A program made the translations under genes and the position numbers. The notes below the pieces were generated by a model, which searched no databases, was not told where the DNA came from, and saw only the letters and a list, made by a program, of their open reading frames with translations. Of a stretch of DNA of 64,000 nucleotides, positions 49,480 to 60,000 are shown in pieces; position 1 is the first letter of the stretch; the number at the start of each line of letters is the position of its first letter. This stretch comes from Ypsolopha sequella (lineage: Eukaryota > Arthropoda > Insecta > Lepidoptera > Ypsolophidae), in the NCBI GenBank assembly GCA_934047225.1, contig OW203989.1, forward strand, positions 6,733,977-6,797,976, written 5' to 3'.

Positions 49480-50260
49480 ATACTTGTTGAAACAAAGGTA
49501 ACATTTACATTTCTCAGACATAACTTGTGATTTCTGCTTGCATCTCTCCATTTTGCACCTTTGACGATCCAATTTCCATTCGGGCCAGGTGGTTGAATCC
49601 CTCCCCGGCTTTGAGGCAGTTAATAAATTCTATGCACAGAATAAGGTTATTCTGAGGTTCTATGCGTCGCCGTTTGTTACCTTTGACATTCTCAACATCT
49701 TGATTTAGCGGACGCCCTCATTTTGGTGTAGGTGTAAATGTTTTTGAGTCTTTGTGCATTAAGATATCTGCCAAAGCTAATTTAAAGTCTAATAAAGGCA
49801 TGTCTTCATCTTTCGTTTCCTGCATCTTCTCCATAGTCGACAACTATTCACGCAAACGAGATCGATAATATGGAAAAACAATTTGTGATACCATTTTTTA
49901 CTTCGGATCTTTATCCTATAGAACCATTTCATGGTGTCAAGCAAATCAACACCGCTCATGTATTTATTATACATTGTTATTGCTTTTGGGCAAGGAACAT
50001 TGATTCTACCTTTCTCTTTTTTTGCAAATAATTTGACTGTTGTCATTGGTTATTTACCTACATAGGAAGAACACAAGCTGTTGTTGCCAATTGAATGATA
50101 GCACGACATTATCAACAACTGTAGATTTTTCAAGGCAATACCTTGTTGTTTCTTCTCTAAAGCTTTTTTTGTCAAATTAATATCTGTAGCTCTATTAAGT
50201 TGTATGGTACCTAAAAGGAGAATACCTCTGTTGTGTAAATTTGTAATTAGACGCAAACTT
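49480..50260 (-). pseudogene. piggyBac-like transposase, C-terminal part
   Basis: On the minus strand, the frame from 50046 contains YNKYMSGVDLLDTMKWFYRI and RSKKWYHKLFFHIIDL, the C-terminal part of the piggyBac DDE domain with its last conserved Asp. An upstream piece in another frame (50256-50050) contains RLITNLHNRGILLLGTIQLN. Downstream, after frame breaks, RCKMERCKQKSQVMSEKCKC then YLCFN is the C-terminal cysteine-rich finger. The first two-thirds of the transposase are missing and no TTAA-flanked ends were found. Confidence 0.82.
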
Positions 50261-50583
50261 GTGTACGAATTGTTTGAAAATATTTTATAGTTTAAGTTAA
50301 TTGTATTAAAATTATTTGTATTGAAAATATAATTCCCCTTGCAATTTTAGTTTAGAGCATCAAAAGGTTAAGTGAACAACTTGATAAATGATTAGCTTGA
50401 TAATGATTTTTATGTAATCTAGAAAGATCATCGTATGAAGTAAACTTTAAATGTCATATGTCTCTAGTTTCCTCTTTAATCAACAATTCAACCACACAAC
50501 TACATAACCACAACAACGAAGTTCTGAGACCAAGGTGCAAGGGCATCTATAAATAGCCAGTCCTTAGAGAAAGCGCTATTAAT

Positions 50584-50976
50584 AGTAGTTTATGCTACTA
50601 GGGCGAAAAGGAATAAATTACGAGGACGATTTAAAACACGAGCGTAGCGAGTGTTTTAAACGTAACCGAGTAATTTATTGCTTTTACGCCCGTGTATCAT
50701 ACTACATTTTTCAATGCATAGTGTGAGGAAATGAAAACAAATATAATCTTGTGAACTTTAAATTATAATTGGCTCAAAAGGACTGTATCCATAGCCGTTA
50801 AACGGTGTAAAAAAAGTATAACGTCTATGGTACACAGGAAAGGCTGCAGGTTAGCCAACCATTGTAAATAAATTAAAAAAAATAAATAATAATAAAGCCC
50901 TAGGGCAAAATAATCGACTTTCTGCTCGGTTTTGATGCATAAAAAGTGGGCCTTTACGAGCACATGCATTGAAAAA
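50584..50976. mobile_element. Composite MITE, family G, copy 4
   Basis: Complete: agtagtttatgctactaggg to tgcattgaaaaa, both modules present, mostly point differences from copies 1 and 2. Confidence 0.88.
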
Positions 50977-51046
50977 TACTTTTTCACGGGGGCTTCGACA
51001 AATACACATTTCCTAAAAAAATAGTCCACTGTAAACAGGCCGTTCC

Positions 51047-51142
51047 ACACTCTCGGCGAAGGGGACAAAGCCATATGAGTAAAGGAAATAGACTCTATTT
51101 TTTCGCCTTACTCGTATAGCTTTGTCCCCTTCAGGCGAGTGT
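51047..51142. repeat. Inverted repeat, about 96 bp
   Basis: cactctcggcgaaggggaca pairs loosely with tgtccccttcaggcgagtg, with tatgagtaaggc-like inner words also paired. A small MITE or simple hairpin. Confidence 0.6.
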
Positions 51143-51294
51143 CTTGCCTTATGTCAACCACTCAGAATTTGAGGTCAACCATGTGTTCTGCTGTGTCTGT
51201 GCCGTTAACGATCTAGCTGTATTCAATATGAGCGAAACATCGAAAACGAAATTCTTCTGCACGCTGGCCTGCAAGTGTGTTGAACATGAATTTG

Positions 51295-51592
51295 GCTAAC
51301 TTATTTGACAGAACTAAACTTAATTTGAGCCTTCTGTATTGTTCTTTCCGTATCGAAAAGACAAAGACAGAACGCTTAAAATAAGGTTAGTCCTGTCAAA
51401 TTAGTTAAATTGTGTTTAGCCGAATCGACACCAATGTCGATTCAGCGCAGCACAACTTAACTAATTTGACAGGACTAACCTTATTTTGAGCGTTCTGTCT
51501 TTGTCTTTTCGATACAGAAAGAAAAAGACATAACGCTCAAATTAAGTATAGTCCTGTCAAATAAGTTAAGTCGTGTTGCGCCGAATCGACAC
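51295..51592. mobile_element. Two family E palindromic MITEs in tandem
   Basis: Copies at 51295-51431 (left end eroded) and 51435-51592 are head to tail and separated by only a few bases. Each contains ttaa.ttatttgacag-type arms and a tctttgtcttttcgat-type centre. Ends are caatgtcgattcagcgc and gcgccgaatcgacac. Confidence 0.85.
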
Positions 51593-51902
51593 AAATGAGC
51601 GTTTATCTCGGTGTTTTTATTTTCTTAATTCTTAGCTTTCCTCCAGATGTCACCGTCCTTGTCACCATATACAAAATATGTTTCGTACTAACATGAAGTA
51701 TTGTTCCTGTAGATGGATCACAAAAAGCAACTATATTTCATCCTTTCTTACACCTTCAAATTGATATAAGATAGAAAGAGACATACATATATAAACTATT
51801 GGGTCGAAATTAAGTCGATGTCTCCATTTTGACTATACAAAGTTAGCTAAAGTTATAGCGTATGTTACATTATTCTCTTTCAAAACACCCACTCTGCTTG
51901 TA

Positions 51903-53213
51903 CTGGGTGGCGCAAAAGTAATGGCACTATAGAAAATACTTATATATTTTTTTAATGGCGGCTCCTGTCTTCTTAAAATAAAAAAATGTGTAGTAAACAA
52001 ATGTAAAATACACCAGAAATAAACATAAATCGTTTTACTCCCCAAGAACGTGGAATAATCGTGTCAATGTTTTTACGGAATAATTATCAGTGATAAAAAC
52101 AAAACGTAAGTTCCGTCGACGATTTCCCTACCGCCCGGCACCGGTTGGTCGCACATTTCAACGCTTTGCCACACGCCTCGAAGGAACTGGCTCCACATTG
52201 GATAAACCTAAGTCTGGCAGACCAAGAACTAGCCGTTCAGCTGAAAATATCGATGCTGTGCACGAAGATGTGGAAGAGTGTCCAGAAACATCAACGAGGC
52301 GATGTGCCACGCAATTGAGCATTTTTAGGCGGATTTTTCACCGTATTCGGTGAAAGACTTGAAGATGTTTCCATATAAAACTCAGATGATTCACCAGCTG
52401 CTGCCTACTGACCACCGGGCTCGTCTAGAGTACAGCCAGCGCGTCATCAACCTCAACCTTGAAGAGGATGATTTTCCTTCAAAATTGCTTATAAGCGACG
52501 AAGCGCATTTTCATCCCTCGGGACATGTCAATAAGCAAAATACTCACTTCTGGGGTTCTGAAAATCCGCGCATTATTCAAGAAACACCTTTACACCCACT
52601 AAAAGTTACTATGTGGTGTGGCGGCTGTGCCGAAAGAGTGATCGGAACCTATTTTTTCCAAGACACTGCAGGCAATACGGTATCTGTAACTGGCGACCGC
52701 TACAGTACCATGTTACGGGAGTTTTTGATACCCAGTTTAGATGAATTGGGGATGGAGCACATCTGGTTCCAACTAGACGGCGCCACGGCACACAAAGCTA
52801 TGGACTTAGTGAGGGACACCTTTCCAGGCCGTATCATCTCCGTTTTGGCGATTTGCATTGGCCTGCGAGATCGTCCAATCTGACGAGTCCAAACTTATTT
52901 CTTTGGGGTTATTTGAAATCTGTGGTGTATGTGAATAAGCCACAGTCTCTCGCAGCCTAAAAAGAAAATATTCATCGAGAAATAAGGAACATATCACCGG
53001 AAGTGTTGCGACAAGTTACGGAAAATGTCATAAATAGGGCTCAAATGTGCATCAACTCCAGAGGTCACTATTTAATAGACATCATGTTTAAATCTTGATA
53101 GGACGAAATTTAATAGCCAAATATATAGTATTGAAAAAACTAATGACAGTTTTTTATTGTAGAAAAGTAGTTGTAGCTAAACGAAATAGGGTCACTACTT
53201 TTGCGCCACCCAG
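51903..53213 (+). mobile_element. Tc1/mariner-superfamily transposon, 1311 bp
   Basis: 28-bp TIRs (ctgggtggcgcaaaagta then 10 more) match at 25 of 28 bases, at 51903-51930 and 53186-53213. Each side is flanked by TA (51901-51902 and 53214-53215). The length is normal for the group and the interior codes for a broken transposase. This is the most complete autonomous-type element in the window. Confidence 0.95.
52028..53097 (+). pseudogene. Tc1/mariner transposase, frame-broken
   Basis: Begins near FTPQERGIIVSMFLRN (52034) and stops at 52091. A second frame carries the paired HTH region, ending with KPKSGRPRTSRSAEN. From 52350 a third frame gives KDLKMFPYKTQMIHQLLPTD, LLISDEAHFHPSG (first catalytic Asp) and WFQLDGATAHKAM (second catalytic Asp). 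After another shift at about 52840 comes HWPARSSNLTSPNLFLWGYL, in which Asn stands where the third Asp is expected. The C-terminus (INSRGHYLIDIMFKS) ends at TGA 53095. At least three frameshifts and one in-frame stop: not functional. Confidence 0.9.
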
Positions 53214-53215
53214 TA

Positions 53216-53822
53216 CAACCGGGAATATTACAAGCCATTCTTGGCAAACAACAGATTTATGACACAACAGTTTCAAATTGTTGATTCTTTTATATCAAAC
53301 AACGCTTTTCTCTCTAGACGGCTTTGTTAACCAGCTGATAACAAACATATATGGCGTTGCCTTTTTAGTGGCGCGAAGCCTTTTAAGACTTAAACATTCG
53401 GCTATTGTTATCTCTGTTTAACACACGGCATGTGGCCATTAGAATGACGCGTATCGAGTATTGAAGGAATAGTTCGTCTTTTTGTAGTCCATCTACGGTA
53501 TACTTCATCTAAGGTTTCGTAGCAATCAAATCAATGCCAAAGTGGTTTTTTGGTTTGTTTGGAATCTGTGCAAATTTTGTCTTTGATTATGTTGCTAAAG
53601 TCACAGAGCATCTAAAGTATACGACATGACAGTGCCACCTAGGATTCTTATTGAACACTAAATTTGACACAAGGAAAAGCGCTCATTGTTATGTATATTT
53701 ATTTTATTTACAAAATCAAAATACCTACTTTATTCTCCCTTAATTGCATCGAAACAACTGATGTTTTACCGTAAAATCTTCCAAATAAATTAAGTTCTCT
53801 TTTAGTTCCGAAAACCAGCGAT
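53216..53822. other. Region upstream of Sec15
   Basis: Contains the inverted partial copy of MITE family K (53490-53690). No promoter element can be singled out. Apart from the small candidate exon at 53823, no Sec15 coding sequence was recognised between the aconitase start and 54057. Confidence 0.5.
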
Positions 53823-53843
53823 ATGACGAACGCAACAATACAG
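53823..53843 (+). CDS. Tentative Sec15 first coding exon, 7 codons
   Basis: ATG ACG AAC GCA ACA ATA CAG followed by gtgggtg gives MTNATIQ in phase 0, which would splice to the next exon as IQEIEGIDDYW; orthologues have a similar QEIE at this place. The leader would be shorter than the usual 15-20 residues and the donor is only fair. The true start may lie elsewhere upstream. Confidence 0.25.
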
Positions 53844-54057
53844 GTGGGTGGGTGTATCCAGCCAATTTCTAAATAAACACTTTTCCTAACACTATTCTAT
53901 AACTTCCCCTGTAACCAAAACGGTGAAGTTGTAGACAAGGGGACACCGAGGTAAAATTGGTTCGAGGCCGGCAGGCTTGTTAGGTTGCTATGTAAACTTT
54001 TTTCTGCCTCCTTTGATACTGGCCACCGTTTCTCATCTCATCGCGGGTTAATTTCAG

Positions 54058-57000
54058 GAGATAGAAGGCATAGATGACTACTGGGGGCCGGCATTTCGCT
54101 CCGTGTATGAAGGTGAAGGGCACGAGGCCTTCGTCCAACAACTGGATGAACGCATCAAACAACATGATAAAGAGATTGAGAAGCTCTGCAACTATCATTA
54201 CCAGGTAAAAGATAGACAGGATAAGTACCCAATGAAAGATATACGTACTGAGATGAAAGCAAAAACATAGAAATATTTTCAAAATTATTTTACTAAGTTA
54301 TGTAGAATACAATTTGCTCCTTAACTGAAATGAAAAGAATTTAAAAAATATTAATGTTTGTAATGTTATTTATATCATAACGTTAATGTTTGGTGTACAA
54401 AAATTCCCCTACCTAGAGGAGCCCATACTTGGTGTGTTTAGAAAATGTTTGTTTGTTTGTTAGAAAATGAGTTAAGCCCTTTCATTTGATACCCACACGC
54501 TTGAAAATAGAAAAAAAAAACAAAATTACTGAATAAAAATTATGACATGAAATTTGAAGTTGTTCAATACTCGGTATTACAGCATTATGTAGCTTAAAAT
54601 AAAGAGATCCGACAAAGTCGCAACTTCCCTTCACAAAGAATCCCACAGAATGTAAATATGTGAAATGATATGCCTCAACTACTAATGACATTGATATTGG
54701 ATCTCGAATTAAGTGTATTTTAGGCCAGATGCGTTTGCACGCGCCACACACCCTTACCATATCTTTGCAACAATTGTATTGTGTAATGAGAGTGCCATCT
54801 CTGTTCAGAACAACGTGTTTCTTTTGAACAGAGTGTGAAATTCACATAACACCCTTGTGAGCGTTAAATATTATCGGCTGGTGTATCAAGTAGTTACAGA
54901 AAGGTTAAAATCCTGGATGGATTTATTTTATATTGATCTGAGCTATCCAAAAAAATTATATATATTCAAGGTGACTTTTTGATCATCGTCCAAATTCATA
55001 CTGGTGGCTTGGTAAGTGATCAGTATCATGGATCAATAATCATTTTTGTAAAATTCGTAAAATTAAATTTCGACTTCCCATAGTGATTCACTCGGAACTG
55101 GAAGTGAATTTCTATGGGAAGCTGAAATTTCATTTTACAAATTTCACAAAAATTGTTATTGATCTAAGATACTGATCACTTATCAAGCCTCCAGTATGAA
55201 TTTGGACGATGATCAAAAAGTCACCTTGTATATATATAATTTTTTTGTATAGCTCAGATCAATATAAAATAAATATACATATATATACAGTGTGTCCCTC
55301 GTACAAGTGCACATCCGAAAAGGGGTGAAACTAGACCTTATTTTATTGACGAAAAATGTTTTTTTTTTTTAGAAAATCTTTGTTTTATAAATTTACGTTT
55401 TAAATATTTTTTTGCCTACCATGGAGACTATGTATAAAATATGTCATAACTTTTGATCCATCGCGAGTAATGCAATGAAATAAAACTGTTATAATCCTTA
55501 ACAATAGACGTTGCATACCAAATCGAAAACAAAACATAATCAACTACCATTATCATAAAAATAATGTCCTAAAAGATTATTTCTTTAATTTTTTCCTTTG
55601 TTTTTGTTGATATATTTAGATCTAGTTTCATCCACTTTCGGATGTGCACTTGTACGAGGGACACACTGTATATATATGTGTAGATTTTTACTTTATGTTT
55701 TGATTGCGATGCACTATATGGTAATTTAGAACAAACTTGTTCAATTTAACCAATTGGTTGAAAAAAATATTTTGCAAGTTTCCGAGAAACATAACAGTAT
55801 TGGTTAATAAAAACAGAAAGAATAAAACTGCATTCAAAATCAACTTTTATTTGGAATTTTTGTTCAATTAGTCTTGTGTAAGGTCACATTAGTTCCAACT
55901 ATAAAATAAAAAAATAATCACCTTGGCTTAAAACAATAATAATAATATTAAAATATGTACATGAAGAAAATGAGCAGTTGTCTCTCTTTAAATGAAACCA
56001 CAAAATCAACTGTAGCCTAAGCATGAAAACGTCTCCGTACAGTTGCGTTTGAAACTACAGTAGCCGTCAATAGAAATTGTGGACTATGTAAACAAAGCGC
56101 CATGTTGTCTTTGTCTATGAATAGGTGAACTATCTAGAGATGGGTAAGTATGTGATTAAAATATGTTAGGTGCTTAATTAGTTTTCTTTATTTGATTCAT
56201 CGCTAAAATATTCTGATGAATCGCTAGTCAAATCGCCCACGTTAATTACAAATGGTTTCGTCACAGCGTCGTTGGCCGTATCTATTATCCCATCCAGTTC
56301 TTTAATTTATTCTTCTACTTTTAGGACATGAGCTACACATTTTAGAGCAACGCTGGAAGATCACACAGCTCTCAATAGAATCACACACACGTTTATGTGA
56401 AAGATTATGAAGTAACGCTGTTAAAAAAAAATGACGGAATAAAATAACATCACGAATAAAATAGGTTAATATTCAAATAGATTCGTACATCACCAATTTT
56501 CAAAGACAATACAGATTCGATGAGAAAAAAATATGACAGCAATCTCGACGCAGTACAGAATTGACTATTGATTCTATGATTTTCCGTAATTAACTGGTGA
56601 TTATTGAATATTTCATGATGAAATACAGTGAATGACTGGTAAGACTTGATGCTTCATGATTTGGAATAATGTTCAATGAGACTCCGTGACAGAACCTTGA
56701 GAAAAATTGAGAAAACGGTTTGTTTACATAGTCCACAATTTCTATTGACGGCGACTTTAAACTTAGGTTGCCATACATAGCTGCAGTGGCATGCACAGAA
56801 CTTTTTGCTGGAAAAGCAAGCAATTGGTCAAGAATAACAATAAAAAAAATAAGAAAAAATTTAAATAACACTGAAAAAAAAAAGTTTGACATTGTCTACC
56901 CTGGCGTCATATAAATTTTATTTTTTCAAAGTGATATTTAAATTTTATCATATTTATTTTTATTGTTATTCTTGACCAATTGCTTGCTTTTCCAGCAAGA

Positions 57001-60000
57001 AGTTCTGTGCACGCCACTGCATAGCTGTTAGTTCCGCCACTGTCCGCTTGAAGCGGTTTCGTTTGAAACGCAACTATACAGAGATGTTTTAATCATATTA
57101 AACAATTTTCCTAAAAATATACCAGCGGGAATTAAAAAATATCTTATTTAAAATATTTGTGCTTTTAAATTTGTTTCTAATTGATTGCAAGTTTGTAATG
57201 CACTATGAGAGACGGCTGTGACTATGATAACAATTAAAGATTTTCTTGCTTCCATACTAATTTTAAAAACCTACTGTGAATTTTGTATGGTAGATGTTGA
57301 AGTGGCCTTATAGCTTAGACATGTCTTGGATTTTTTGTCTTGTCAAGACAACTTTTGGGTGGACGAGCTATTTGAGAAAGATTAATATTTGCTAGATTGG
57401 ATCTTTTTTATATGATAATTGAATTATATAATGTTGAACATTTCCAGGGCTTCATTGACTCCATCCGCGAGTTGCTGCAAGTGCGGTCTCATGCAGAAGA
57501 GTTGCATGGCGAGATCTCTAACGTCGATACCAATGTCAAGGAGACTACTGAGGGTATGTGGACCGTTTTTTTTAATTATTTAACACACTCATTAAGAAAT
57601 GATACTATAAATTGCAGAGCTCCACTGCATTGCTTGCGTGGATCTTCCTAAAATATTGAATGTGTATCAGTAATATTTCTAAATTACATTCTTAGCAGAT
57701 GTCTATGTCATACAAGAAACCTACACTCTAAATTTTATGTAGGTCCAACCATTCAGATCTCTATAGATCAGTCAGAATATTAGCTATTTAGTTGGGAGGA
57801 TTTATGATTCTTGATAGATGTAATAGATATGATCCCAAAACAGTATATGTATAAAAATATGTATATAAAAGCTCTTTTCACTTGATAGATGAAAGTAGAG
57901 CAATTAAAAAGGCACTTTAATAAAAAATATAAAATGAAACTTTATTATGCCTGAACGGTTTCACTGTTCTGTTCAGCATGTTCAGATGTGACGGATTTCG
58001 TTCCAAAACGCACAAACATTGTTTTTCTTATTTTTGAATAAATAGTGTTATTAAATTAATGTGATTTATGGTATTACGGGACAACAGTTCAATGTCTATT
58101 AAAGTTTTCTTATTTTATGCATTCATTTGTAAATGATCGTGCACAACAACTTTAAAGCGTGTTTATAGTTGTTGTACAGGATCATTTACAAATTATTGCA
58201 TAAAATAACACCACTAGGCTAACTATTGTCGCGTAATGCCATAAATCACACTAACTTGATATTCTATATTAAACAATAAGAAAAACAACGAAGTTGAGCG
58301 TTTTGGAACGAAATCCATCGCATCCACCTAGAAAATGCTGAACAACGAAACCAAAGTTTTTTTAAACATAATGAAAACTGTATTTTCTGCCTACCCCTAT
58401 GAGAGATAGGGTTGTGATTGTGAATAGGGATGAATTTCCTGTCACTTTAAAAATAATGAGATTAATTTAATGTATGATTTTTCTTTGTATATTACAGCAT
58501 CTGGTATGTGTTACTTTGCAGTAATAAGATAAAAAAGCACGCTTAAAAATATAAATACTTAAGTATAAATAAATATAATAAGCAAAACTGTTTCTATAAT
58601 GCCTCAATTTCAAAGGAGTTGAAAGAAGTGATTGTTAGACTTTTTTTTTAATCTTATTTATTTTATAAGCCTCACATCTTAAGATTAATTCGGCTTAAAA
58701 ATAATTACAATTATTAAACCTTAGATGTTATGATGATGTGTTAAACAGTTGGGACTATGAGTACTGTGAGTATTTTTATAATATTCAGATCTAAGGTTCA
58801 GTGAGTCTATTATGAAACTTACAAATCTATCACTATAATCGGCCGTGAACCCTGAACTTAAGATTTGATGGAAAAAGAAGAGAAAATCGCCAGTAGAGCA
58901 CCGAGTTTCATTTAAGAAATCCAACCTACATTGTTCGTTGATTTTACACTCGAGTACTAAGTGTAGGAGGTCCTCTTCTCTCTCACATCGTGTACAGTTT
59001 GGATCGTCTCTTTTTTTCATGATGAAGTTAAACTTGTTAAGTGGGATGTGGTAAGTTCGAGTTCGGAAGCATGTTAGTAGTTAAAATTTACTATATTTGT
59101 GCCCGAAGTACGGCGATACGGCTTACAAACCATTCCATCACGTTGGGACGGAACAATCGTCGATGAAACGTAGATAGATGTACAAATTTAATGTGGACTG
59201 TGATCGAATCACTGATTTCACAGACCAAACTCGGAAGCATCTCTGACTCCTATTTGAGGATTCGTGCTGTGACAATGTAGGTACCTAATAGGTTATGTAT
59301 ACAATAAAGGTTTACGATACTGATGACAAAAAAAAAATATATAAAAAAACCTTTTTTTTTCATAAATAAACATATACGGGATGTTTATTTGGTCAGCAAC
59401 TTCCGTCGCAGGGTAGGTTATGTTTACGATACCGATGACGTAAAAAATATAAAAAAAACCTTTTTTTTTCATAAATTTAAATATGTTATTTTGGGGCGGC
59501 TTAAAACGCCTATTGTACGACTAGGGTTCCCCGATTCTTGGCAACCCTAGTCGTACATTTGTATTTGTATTTTGTCGGGACTCTGGAAATCACATGGAAA
59601 GTCAACCGACGAATCCTGACCATCTGGTAGCCCTATGTACGACACACATGATGAAATTGACTCAGCACTTGCGGAGCGGCATCGGAGTTGGGGGGGGGGG
59701 GGGGTAGCCGAGTATGTTGGTACTAGCACTTTGTACTGCAGTGAAGATTTATCAAGAGAATTTTAGTAAGTATAAATTAAAAAGGGTACATCTTCCGTGT
59801 ACATAACCTACCCTGTGACGGAAGTTACTGACCAAATCAACATGCTGTATTTATATAAATAAGATTAACTTTAAATTTTAGGTTTTATTTTTAATTAATC
59901 CGTATCGTATTTATATGAAGGGTTGTTCTCAAGAGCTGAAGAGTTGATCCGAGCTCGTCGCGTGGAGCTCAACATAGCTGCCACCATAGAGAAGATGGAA

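Larger units (their letters stand above)
54205..57447 (+). other. Sec15 intron with several MITEs
   Basis: 3.2-kb intron. It holds family B (54967), family C (55288) and a nested structure (56028-57092). The stretch 54205-54960 is AT-rich and shows nothing else. Confidence 0.65.
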
